Source of the DNA: Priapulus caudatus
Taxonomy: Eukaryota > Priapulida > Priapulimorpha > Priapulimorphida > Priapulidae
DNA: 21,543 nucleotides
Direction of reading: 5' to 3'
Assembly: GCF_000485595.1 (NCBI RefSeq)
Contig: NW_014577105.1
Coordinates: 733,368 to 754,910 of the forward strand
Shown: in pieces, positions 1 through 7,887 of the stretch
Position numbering within the stretch: position 1 is the first letter of the stretch
How the letters are laid out: every line of letters starts with the position of its first letter
Position numbers and translations under genes: made by a program
The notes under the pieces: generated by a model
Seen by the model: the letters and a program-made list of their open reading frames with translations, nothing else
Databases searched by the model: none
What the model was told of the DNA's origin: nothing

Positions 1-54
1 GAGCTAATAATACCTTTTCCTTTATAGGTATATTATAGGTATTATTAGCTCTTG
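1..54. mobile_element. CAAGAG-family hairpin (A1), left edge cut by window
   Basis: Bases 1-14 (GAGCTAATAATACC) are exactly reverse-complementary to 38-51, and the right side continues to CTCTTG at 49-54, so the full terminal repeat is probably CAAGAGCTAATAATACC with its first bases outside the window. The loop is AT-rich. The same termini recur at 2515-2636 and 3734-3755, which makes this one member of a small non-autonomous hairpin family. No target duplication can be tested because the left flank is missing. Confidence 0.6.
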
Positions 55-1099
55 GTATTAGGCATGAAGGGGTGGAAAGTAGTGCATGAAGGGGTGGGGG
101 ATACCTAGTGCATGAGGTGGGGACACCTAATGTATTAAGGGGTGGGGACACCTAGTGCAAGACGGGGTGGGCGAAGCACCTAGTGTAATGCATAGGTTGT
201 GGGGTGCATGAGGGGTGGGATACCTAGTGCATAAGCGGGCTGGGGGTGCCATGAGCGGGGTAGGGATACTAGTGCATGAGTGTGTGTGTGGGATACTAGT
301 GCATAGATCGGTGGTGGGGACACCTAGTTGCATGAAGGGGGTGGGATACCTAGTGCGCATGAAGGGGTGGGGATATCCTAGTGCATGATGGGGGTGGGAT
401 TGCCTAGTGCAATTAGGGGGGGGTGGGGATTACCTAGTGCATGAGAGGGGGTGGTGATACTAGTTGCATGAGGCGGTGGGGGATACCTAGTGGGCATGGA
501 GGGGGTGGGATACTAGTGGCATGAGGCGCGTGGCGAGGACAGCCTAGTGCCAATGAGGGGGTGGGGATACTATGGCCAATGAAGGGGTGAGGATAGCTAG
601 TGCATGAGGAGGTGGGGTTACTTAGTGCATGAGAGGGGTGGGCGATACGATAGTGATGAGAGTGTGGGGATAATAGCCTACTACCTAGTGCATGAGGGGG
701 TGGGGGATACCTAGTGCATGAGGGGGTGGGGATACCTAGTGCATGAGGAGGTGGGATATATTAGTGCATGAGGGGGTGGGGAATACCTATAGTGCATGAG
801 GGGGTGGGGATACCTAGTGCATGAGGAGGTGGGGGATACCTAGTGCATAAGGGGTGGGGAGGATACTCTAGTGCATGAGGGAGGTGGGGGATACCTAGCA
901 ACGCTAGTGTATGAGGGGGTGGAGACACCAAATGCTAGTAGCATTAGGGGGTGGGGGACACCTAGTGTATACAGGGGGTGGGGATGCTATTAAGTGGGGT
1001 GGGGATACCTTAGTGCCATTTGAGGGTGGGGATACCTAGTGCATGAGGGGTGGGGATACCTAGCTGCATAGAGGGGTGGAGGGATACGCTAGTGCATAA
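55..1099. repeat. G-rich ~25 bp minisatellite, array 1
   Basis: About 40 tandem units of roughly 25 bp with consensus close to GATACCTAGTGCATGAGGGG followed by GTGGG. Almost every unit has runs of 4-5 G then 3-5 G, so the plus strand is strongly G-rich. Units differ mainly by one-base insertions and deletions, and the phase drifts irregularly. This is more typical of poorly polished long-read sequence over a tandem array than of an old diverged array. The unit length is not a multiple of three and no frame stays open, so it is not coding. A second block of the same unit lies at 5573-5815. Confidence 0.93.
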
Positions 1100-1106
1100 G
1101 ATCAGA

Positions 1107-1288
1107 GTCATTAGTAGTCCTCCTGTACTTTTCAAATCTGAAAGCCTGATTATCTATTGATAGACTCCTGATATTATGATAGTAAGTGCATAAATAATAG
1201 TATATACCTACAAATTTCTATAATCATGCATTCACATTTGTCATATAACAACAGTGAGTCTCGACATCTTTATTTTTGGCCGCTGGCA
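1107..1288 (+). repeat. Dispersed repeat D3, copy 1
   Basis: This segment matches 13637-13845 in the same orientation. Both start at GAGTCATTAGTAG, pass through shared words such as CTCCTGATATTATGATA and AATAATAGTATATA, and end near CATCTTTAT before TTTTTGGCCG. Similarity stops abruptly on both sides: minisatellite lies to the left of this copy, unrelated DNA to the left of the other. Differences are mostly single-base indels. No terminal inverted repeat or coding potential is visible, so the repeat class is unknown. Confidence 0.75.
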
Positions 1289-2200
1289 TGACACCCCACG
1301 ATTGTGCTGCCACCCTGATAAAGTTGCGCTTTTTCCCCAATTTATTTTACACGTTACAGACCGAGGACTGATCACAAAAGTGCAATTACAGTTATACCCA
1401 ACTGCTATTTAACCAAACGATTTTTATTTTAGGACAAATTCGTCCATATTATAACTGAATCTAAGTTGTTTATAAGATATTACAATCCTTTTCCTCCCAA
1501 GTTAACAAATAAGAAACACCCTCAGTCTGTAGCCTGCAGCTGAAAAGTTGCAATGCGCAACTTGGAAAGTAGATGGGTTAGTAATAGTGGCGCCACCGTT
1601 AGTTTTAAAACGTTTTTAAAAGCTTCTAATCAATATTAAACAATGAAATTTTTATGTAGTGTAATTTAAACCTATTTTAAAGCCAGTATTTAGAAACTAA
1701 TTTCCAACCAGACTCGTGTTTTTCCCACTTAAACGATACTTACCGTTACAGCTGGAGTAACAGCAACTGTCTCGAGTAATGCTAACATATGTCTTCGAAC
1801 CATCGTGCTTGGCTATAATCTCCAAAACATGCACGATTCAAGTTTTGATTACTCGTTTTAATTGGGTGATACTCCATTAGGGTTGTTTGTAGTGAGCGTG
1901 CGTTGTGCAGTATATATCTGATGTGCAAGTATGTGCGTGTACGTGTGACTGCATAATTTTATATTTTCGTGAGTGTACTGTAGTATAATAGTGTATAGAA
2001 TGTAATACATGTATAGCTGTTGGACAAAATATGTGATTATACTAGTCTGTGATATCGGGAGGCTATGTTTATTAGAAGCTATAATGTGAAAATGTCTATA
2101 AAAACTGCTATATGTCTCATATATATCAATAAAAAATATTTCAAATTGTATATTTTATTAGAAGATGTTGCTGGGATGGTTAAATACTGGTTTTTTTGTT
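1289..2200. other. Unannotated AT-rich stretch
   Basis: No gene, structured RNA or repeat can be supported here. It contains only short simple features: a small hairpin AAGTTGC/GCAACTT at 1545-1563 and a loosely GT-rich, alternating purine-pyrimidine patch at about 1885-1960. Frames are short and closed. Confidence 0.5.
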
Positions 2201-2475
2201 TTTTATTGGCTGGCGCATCTTCCATAATTTCACCGCGTATCAGGGCTCGAATTAACCGACGGCACCGACGGCAATTGCCTTCGGTGCCCCTATCAATCGC
2301 CGTAATGCCCATGAAAATCCAACCTGACCGACGGCAGTCACCTGCTTTGCCCTTTTGTGTAATTGCCGTCGGTGCCCTTTAATCTACTGCACTAGTTTCG
2401 TTTTTAGTCGAGTCAACATAACACGTCCACGTGCGTGCTGTAGTTGCAATGATGAGTTTAAAACCGATAATCGCA
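2201..2475 (+). repeat. Dispersed repeat D1, copy 1
   Basis: This segment matches 9085-9375. Shared landmarks in order are TTTTTATTGGCTGGCGC, ATTTCACCGCGTATCAG, the motif CAGGGCTCGAATTAA (2241-2255), inverted copies of GCCGTCGGTGCCC, TGCCCTTTTGTGTAATTGCC, CACTAGTTTCGTTTTTAG, and TGCAATGATGAGTT. The GCCGTCGG words on opposite strands give internal inverted symmetry. Read on the minus strand, the repeat encodes short periodic KGT-N and RGTEGN-like peptides, but stops interrupt them and I do not recognise a protein. The edges are approximate. Confidence 0.75.
2205..2232 (-). promoter_or_regulatory. YY1-like plus CCAAT-like pair inside D1
   Basis: On the minus strand the sequence reads ATGGAAGATGCGCCAGCCAATAAAAA. 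It combines a weakened form of the AAGATGGCG motif bound by YY1 in animals with a CCAAT box about ten bases further on. D1 copy 2 at 9096-9120 keeps the better form, AAGATGGCGCC followed by AGCCAAT. Conservation in both copies suggests a promoter relic within a mobile repeat. No transcript can be shown from sequence. Confidence 0.25.
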
Positions 2476-2507
2476 GAATAATTTAGTTCCCTATCATCAA
2501 CTTCTGA

Positions 2508-2554
2508 TATATATCAAGAGCTAATAAGTTATTATTATTAGCTCATGTATATAT
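2508..2554. mobile_element. CAAGAG-family hairpin (A2) with TATATAT flanks
   Basis: Bases 2515-2547 form a hairpin from CAAGAGCTAATAA to TTATTAGCTCATG. TATATAT lies directly on both sides (2508-2514 and 2548-2554), as expected of a 7 bp target duplication. The AT-rich site makes this match weak on its own. A second right terminus, TTATTAGCTCTTG, follows at 2624-2636, so a longer 122 bp element (2515-2636) sharing the same left end is also possible. This may be one element inside another or a partial tandem duplication. Confidence 0.6.
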
Positions 2555-2623
2555 TATCTACCTTATTATATACCTTGTACTTTATTACCTTATTACGTAC
2601 CTTACTTACCTACGTCATTGTAT

Positions 2624-2636
2624 TTATTAGCTCTTG
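2624..2636. repeat. Second right terminus of CAAGAG family
   Basis: TTATTAGCTCTTG is the exact reverse complement of the left terminus at 2515-2527. Between them lie AT-rich direct words (TACCTTATTA, TACCTTACTTACC). It is followed by a (TG)n(TA)n microsatellite at 2637-2655. Confidence 0.55.
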
Positions 2637-2741
2637 TGTGTGTATATATATATATTACATTCAGATCAACCCATTGAATTTATACTGACGAAAAAAAACG
2701 TTTGATCGATAAATTATGTAACTTGTCAATGTTGCACGGTC

Positions 2742-2808
2742 ATATTATCAGGAGTAAGATAATATAGGATCTATATTAGGACCTATATTATCTTACTCCT
2801 GATATTAT
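2742..2808. mobile_element. CAGGAG mini-element (B1) with 7 bp target duplication
   Basis: The 53 bp element at 2749-2801 starts CAGGAGTAAGATAATATAGG and ends with its exact 20 bp reverse complement around a 13 bp spacer. ATATTAT lies immediately on both sides (2742-2748 and 2802-2808). It has no coding capacity, so it must be mobilised in trans. CAG...CTG ends and a short direct duplication resemble hAT-like MITEs, though hAT duplications are normally 8 bp. Relatives lie at 4241-4271 and 14031-14070. Confidence 0.8.
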
Positions 2809-3644
2809 GTGCGCAAGAAATGGGGAGGGGGGGGACATTTGTCTACCCACTCACTGATCTACGCCAGAGTTTCTATACTGCAAATAATACGCATTTTAAT
2901 AGTGGCCTTAGGCGGTGAGCCACCTAGCTGCTAGTGTTTTGATTCGCGTGTGAATCGATATTGGCGGGGAACAAAATTATCTAAACTGAAACATAGCACG
3001 GGCAATAGTTTAAATAACATGCCACGCTATCGTAACCATAAATCTTCTTTCCATAAATCTTGGTTTTTACCAAGTTCCATTAGCTCATATCCTGTACTTT
3101 CCCATTTCCACGCACAAGAAACTTACCAGAACCAGCGTTGTGCATACATACGGACTGCTTGAACAAAATCAATAACGCATTTCGGGTGCTCGAGACGTTA
3201 AACTAAACCTAATGAATTACGTAACGGCGCGTAAATTTGATCACACCGAGACACATAGAGACAGTTTATTGATTAGACTCTTCTATCTTCCCGTTGCCGC
3301 CGCCAGCAAACACGCTGCTCTAGTACCCAGCAGGAAGCCGCGGCTGAGATGAGATGAGACGAGAGGATTTCGTTTACGGGACGACGAAACGCACAGCTTC
3401 TTTCTATCTTCGGGATTCCATCTCAGGCGGCTCGCGACATCCGTGCTGGAGACTGACACCACTCGCACAGTTCGGCAAACACCACCGTACAGTGGGAGAC
3501 AGTCGCGTCAAATGTTCCCGTATGACGGGAATGGTCTCCAAGCGCCTTGTATTCTACCGCTTCGGGTTAACCTGTTAGTCTGGCGCCGCAGATCTACGCG
3601 GCATTCTGAAGGGATATTTATTACATGAATTGCGCTGACATCCC
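2809..3644. other. Unannotated stretch
   Basis: No gene or repeat family is recognised. The only notable simple feature is a G8 run at 2827-2834. The open frames (60-74 codons) overlap each other in different frames and strands, and show no domain, no consistent codon bias and no plausible start context, so they are treated as chance. Confidence 0.5.
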
Positions 3645-3844
3645 GCTACATGCACAGGCACTTGAAGCGTTTCATCTGTAAACACACGCCGCCGCCATTG
3701 CTGCTGCGCTGCACACTGACACATACATTACATCAAGAGGTATTATTAGCTCTTGATTACATTTATGTGTCAGTGTGCAGCGCAGCAGCAATGGCGGCGG
3801 CGTGTGTTTACAGATGAAAGGCTTCAAGTGCCTGTGGCTACATG
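3645..3844. mobile_element. Foldback MITE E1 with perfect 8 bp target duplication
   Basis: GCTACATG is repeated exactly at 3645-3652 and 3837-3844. Between them is a 184 bp element (3653-3836) with 73 bp arms, 3653-3725 and 3764-3836, that differ at only one position. Termini are CACAGGCACTTGAAGC and its complement. An 8 bp duplication and CACAG/CTGTG ends fit a hAT-like non-autonomous foldback. The arms are unusually GC-rich (CGCCGCCGCCATTGCTG), unlike the AT-rich surroundings. The loop carries a second hairpin (3734-3755). No coding capacity remains. Confidence 0.88.
3727..3762. mobile_element. CAAGAG hairpin (A3) nested in the E1 loop
   Basis: The 22 bp sequence at 3734-3755 has the A-family right end (GGTATTATTAGCTCTTG) and a shortened left end (CAAGAG). 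ATTACAT flanks it directly on both sides (3727-3733, 3756-3762). The repeat is direct, not inverted, although it sits at the centre of a palindrome; this marks a later insertion into the loop of E1. It is extremely short for a transposed unit, so internal deletion after insertion is likely. Confidence 0.7.
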
Positions 3845-4232
3845 GACGTCTGCTAACATTTGACAAACTCGCAAAGGAAATAGACGGAGCGTTACTACCT
3901 TCATGCGCTATTCGTGGGTAATCCACCGCCAACAATCCATGTCACATTCGTAGCAAGTACGCAGTAGTGATTCAAACGAATTCAACGAATTTTAAAATTG
4001 TTTCAGATTTCACGTAAAACAAATAGGAGAGTTTCTTTGATGAAGAGATGAGCCGATATACATCCGTGAATTAAAGTGGTATAACCCACCCCCAAATAAA
4101 TTTGTGCGATGTGGTGAACTGGAAAACTATAGCGATGCGGCCCGCCTCGGTCTTCCTATAATGCCGGTGAAACTTAATTATACTATACCCAGCCTTGAAT
4201 ACATACATATTGATACTGCATTCAATATATAC
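3845..4232. other. Unannotated stretch
   Basis: I see no gene, palindrome or repeat that matches elsewhere in the window. A 160-codon minus-strand frame starting near 4553 runs into this area, but it crosses an element insertion and a repeat boundary and has no recognisable domain. Confidence 0.45.
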
Positions 4233-4279
4233 ATTTCCATCAGGAGGATAATTTGTCATTATTAACTCCTGATTTCCAT
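4233..4279. mobile_element. CAGGAG mini-element (B3) with perfect 8 bp target duplication
   Basis: ATTTCCAT occurs at 4233-4240 and 4272-4279, flanking a 31 bp unit (4241-4271) that begins CAGGAGGATAAT and ends ATTAACTCCTG. The terminal six bases are perfect inverted repeats and pairing inside is partial. It is the shortest member of the B family and has an 8 bp rather than a 7 bp duplication. Confidence 0.75.
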
Positions 4280-4412
4280 ATATATTCACAACGAACCATA
4301 GGTGCACGCGACTACCTATATACTTACTGCAGGACCAGGATACTGTTGGCGACAGATTACTAATACACTCAGTGACTGTGCACACACAACTTGCTGCAAT
4401 ATAGCACGGGTG

Positions 4413-4446
4413 GCAACGGCGCACTTCCAATAGCAACGGCGCACTT
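4413..4446 (+). repeat. 20 bp direct duplication
   Basis: GCAACGGCGCACTT occurs at 4413-4426 and again at 4433-4446, a period of 20 bp. It is a local tandem duplication in a small GC-rich patch just left of repeat D2. Confidence 0.85.
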
Positions 4447-4486
4447 GTGCGGCTACCGCGAGCGTGTGTGAATATAGAGACAGAGA

Positions 4487-5570
4487 ACTTGGTGCCTTTT
4501 AAAATTGTCTCTGTGCCCTTCCATTTTAGAGAAAATTCAAGGCGATTTCTCACATGCCCTAAAAAAATTGCCTTGCCCTTCTCGTCGCTTAATTCGAGCC
4601 CTGCCGCGTATCCATACAGTGCTGTACGATTTGAGTTACATTTCTAGAAATCTAGATAAATATAAACATATGTGTTATCTATAATCTCTGTAATTCTTGA
4701 GTTTATTGAAGCGCGAGTGGTTTAATTAATTAGCAAATATCTACGTGCGGTATCGCACATAGGAATATACGCACAACTATGGGCGGTAAGAAAGTGTACA
4801 ATTAAACTATCATATGGCGGGAACAATTTGAGTTACATTTCTAGAAATCTAGATACACATAGACACGTCTTAGCTATAATCTTTGTGAATTTTGAGTTTA
4901 TTGAAGCACGATTAGTCTAATTAATTACTACGAACCATTGTACAGCGTATCCATACACCACTGTACTTGAGCGGCAGCAGTGTGGATCCATTTGGAAACA
5001 ATATTGTTTCTAATTGCGAGTTGTCGCAACTCTCAATATAAAGGGACTCTAAGTTAGGGTTAGGATTATCAATCATTAATCATTAAAATAATCATTAATC
5101 ATTAATGATATCAAAGTTGGGAACACTCCTAATGGAGCGTTAGCCTTTTAATTACCGCCGCCATTTCTTGTGAATCTCGGAATATCTCACGATAGCGCGA
5201 GATATGGGCCAATTTAAAAATAAAAACGATGTAAACAACACAGAATCAGATGTCCTTTGTTTGAATTAGGTGCACAATGGGTACACTTGTTTTGAAGGTG
5301 CCATTTGCAAATTAATTGTTGCTATAATCAAATATGCCATGGTGTTACGGAGTGTTCAATTACAAATTTATATGCTATAACAGCATAAATTCTTATTGTT
5401 TTTCAAGTTGGTGTAATCAGTATTATATCTGCTGAGGTTAGACTATATTTCGCTGTATTTTTCTCAGATGTGCATTTTTGAGCAACGATTTCGAAATAAT
5501 GGCTTCAACTGAAAATATGCACGGAACCAAGGCCCTTAAAACGAGTATTGCGAGAGTTTTGCTCAGAAAA
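4487..5570 (+). mobile_element. Large foldback-type repeat D2, copy 1 (right arm truncated)
   Basis: This matches 9650-10830 over its whole length. It holds a minus-strand periodic GGGCA...GGCAATT block (4487-4600), the motif TTAATTCGAGCCCTG (4589-4603), an internal direct repeat of about 100 bp with period 197 (4631 and 4828 onward, TTGAGTTACATTTCTAG), GTTAGGGTTAGG (5055-5066), an ATTAATC tandem patch (5070-5106), and CGCCGCCATTT. The segment 5340-5460 is the left arm of an inverted repeat. Copy 2 keeps the right arm; here it ends at TTTTGCTCAG and minisatellite begins. No intact reading frame. Transposon class is undetermined. Confidence 0.8.
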
Positions 5571-5572
5571 AC

Positions 5573-5815
5573 AGTGGATACCTAGTGCATGAGGAGGTGG
5601 GGGACACCTAGTGCATAAGGGGGTGGAGACCCCTAGTGCATTAGGGGGTGGAGACCCCTAGTGCATGAGGGGATGGCGACACATACTATGAGAGGGGGTT
5701 TGGACACCTGGTCATGAGTGGTGGTGTACCTGCCTGGTCACCAGGGATGTGAATACCCGGTCAAGAGGCATCAAGGGATACCTGGTCACCAGGTGACAGT
5801 AGATACATGGCATTT
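5573..5815. repeat. G-rich ~25 bp minisatellite, array 2
   Basis: Five to six units of the unit seen at 55-1099 (GGATACCTAGTGCATGAGG, GACACCTAGTGCATAAGG) start directly at the broken right arm of D2. They are cleaner than array 1, then grade at about 5700 into a variant series built on ACCTGGTCACCAGG. The variants suggest an array edge with older, diverged units. Confidence 0.88.
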
Positions 5816-6537
5816 ATATCAGGTAGCTAAAAATATTGTCACTTAAATGTAACATGTATAAATCCAATATATACAGTTGATAAGGTTTTGATAGCAAGCA
5901 AAGTTTACATACAAAATAAACTAAAAAGGTAAACTTAGTGCTACTACAAATGCAATTATTTTATTACTTGCTCACTGTTGTAATTTCGGTTATCAGTATT
6001 TTAATCAGGATATCCAATACGTGAAACAGACAGGAGAATTTGCTGAATAGTACTTACGTTACGTAGTCTATTTCACAAGCCAACGTCCTGCACAAGTTGC
6101 TATCTGACCATCGTCTATGTTAACTCAAAGGGGGCTTTATTACTTTATTCTGAAAGCAAAAAAAAACTGACAAACTTTAATTTACATACAACTGTGCTCT
6201 GTTGTGCTATCAATCTTTAATTGATTTCTCATTTGCAATAAACTAACTGATCTGTGAAAATCATCCAAACTGCAATTTTCTATTCGGGCTTACAATTTCC
6301 CCCTTATGCACTGGCATATATTTACTCACCCATTAAACCTGCGATTGGGTTACTGCAAACAGGAAATGTTTTAGGGGTGGCTCATTACATTGAACAGAAT
6401 TTGTTGTATTCATTTTCAGTATATTGCAAATGCATGTGACTGCATATTCTTACAACGACTAATAAATATGACCTTCAGTTAGACTCACGCACGCCAGTGT
6501 GGCAAACTTGTGGTTACTGGAAGCCCTACATAGCAAC
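5816..6537. other. Unannotated AT-rich stretch
   Basis: No gene, RNA or repeat is supported. Frames are short. The 61-codon plus-strand frame at 6254 has no recognisable features. Confidence 0.5.
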
Positions 6538-6724
6538 ATTAAAAATTCTCTGACAAATAACTATGGTGCCTAACTAAACTAGACACACATTTTTAGGAGC
6601 GATACACAATGCGTAATGTGTAGTAGTCTAATAGACTACTACACATTACGCATTGTGTATCACTCCTAAAAATGGGTGTCTAATTTAGTTAGGCACCATA
6701 GTTATTTGTCAGAGAATTTTTAAT
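6538..6724. mobile_element. Near-perfect 187 bp palindrome
   Basis: Two 93 bp arms, 6538-6630 and 6632-6724, are separated by one base and differ at only three positions. Those three are substitutions, not indels. Outer ends read ATTAAAAATTCTCTG. I see no convincing target duplication, so the edges could extend or have been lost. A foldback MITE is the simplest reading. An assembly or library artefact would normally give longer arms bounded by the read rather than a discrete unit. Confidence 0.85.
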
Positions 6725-7054
6725 TAAAGGGTCTAAAACCATAAACATAAAGTATATTAATTGCTGAGTAGATTACAGCATCAATTGAATTTGTCGTATA
6801 TGGATACTATTTTACGTCAAATAAAACTATAAACTAAAATACTGGTATTTCAGCTGGTAAATCTTTCTATTCTTGGAGAACTGTCGGATCTCATCTAACA
6901 ATGTATCTGTATTACGATATAGCACATCACAATAGCCCTGTATGTAACACATTAGATCCATATTTTAACAAAAGTTTGAATTGAAATATTACATAAAATA
7001 CTCAGTCAGGCATGAGGCAAACATCTAAATTAAAATATAACATGTTGCATAATA

Positions 7055-7310
7055 GCCCTACAGTGGTGTAATGGTTAGTGTGCCCACTTTTCACAGCAAA
7101 GGCTGCGAATTCAAATCCTAGCCAAGATACTGAATATTTTAAGGTAAAAAAGTGGCTCTCAACATTTGGGACTCAAATCCTTCGTGGTCTGGATAACTAT
7201 GTAAAATTGCAGCCCTATCCTCATTTTAATGAGAATGCAAGATTAAACTGAAGATATAATGAAAGCGTCAATGACGATTCTAGCTCACCTTGGGTGTGAT
7301 AGAAGAGGGA
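7055..7310 (+). mobile_element. tRNA-derived SINE-like unit
   Basis: The head at about 7059-7122 has an A-box-like GGTGTAATGGTTAGTG, an anticodon-loop-like CTTTTCACAGCAAAGG, and a B-box-like GCGAATTCAAATCC with CCTAGCCA after it, in tRNA order and spacing. It is closest by eye to Glu- or Gly-type tRNAs. Acceptor arms do not pair and the B box departs from GGTTCGAATCC, so this is not a functional tRNA. A body with GGACTCAAATCC and GTGGTCTGGATAACTATG follows. The 3' end near 7300 is uncertain. Confidence 0.55.
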
Positions 7311-7834
7311 GATGATATTTAAAATTTGGTAAGTGTTTCATTTATGACGAACCGAAATGTGATCAAATGTCCTTATTTCCTGTTTTATACTAATAGAAAT
7401 GTTACTGTTTTGTTTCAGGGTTAGTTTTGATGCGAAAAGAAATGTTTCAGATCTGAAAGTCGCTTATGCATTTGAGCGGCAAACGCCCACACGTTGTGCG
7501 AATGAACCGCCAATAACCGGCAATACGCCGCGTGCGTATATACGTGCGTTCCTTCGTGCGTGCGCACGGCCATGTGTGCGTACATGCGTGTGTACGTTTA
7601 TGTGTGCGTGGACGTTTATGTTTACGTTTATATTAAACTGCGAGCAGGCGAGTTCGAAGTTTTTCTGCAAAGTTTTTCTGCACAACGTACAGCAATGACG
7701 GCCTCCCCTCGACCGCAGGGTAGACGAAGGTGCCCGGCCGAGCGCGGGGTTGAAAGAGCGCTTGATAAAAACCTCGCACGTACGGAGCCAGGTAATATAG
7801 CTTCGCTCTTAATATAGACTTATAGTTTTTACGT
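7311..7834. other. Alternating purine-pyrimidine region without a supported gene
   Basis: Between about 7524 and 7640 the sequence is rich in CGTGCGTATA, GTGCGTGCGCACGG and ATGTGTGCGTACATGCGTGTG, alternating purine-pyrimidine DNA that can adopt left-handed form. Overlapping open frames on both strands (73-99 codons) come from this low complexity. TTTTGTTTCAGGG at 7410-7422 resembles a 3' splice site, but no exon can be shown. Confidence 0.5.
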
Positions 7835-7887
7835 GTGGTTTTACATACGTACACCGTGGTTTTACATACGTGTGGTTTTATATACGT
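7835..7887 (+). repeat. Short tandem repeat, GTGGTTTTACATACGT x3
   Basis: GTGGTTTTAYATACGT is present at 7835-7850, 7856-7871 and 7872-7887. Two copies are identical and the third has one transition. A five-base spacer separates the first two. Confidence 0.85.

Noticed and set aside
4071-4553. 160-codon minus-strand frame
   Set aside because: It begins in the D2 periodic block, then crosses a 20 bp duplication and a mini-element insertion. The D2 partner at 9.65 kb does not keep it. No domain recognised.
7059-7122. Functional tRNA gene
   Set aside because: Acceptor strands do not pair and the B box is degraded. Better explained as a tRNA-derived repeat head.
7399-7698. Exon after a TTTTGTTTCAG acceptor
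   Set aside because: The 99-codon frame runs into alternating purine-pyrimidine low complexity, and opposite-strand frames are equally long.
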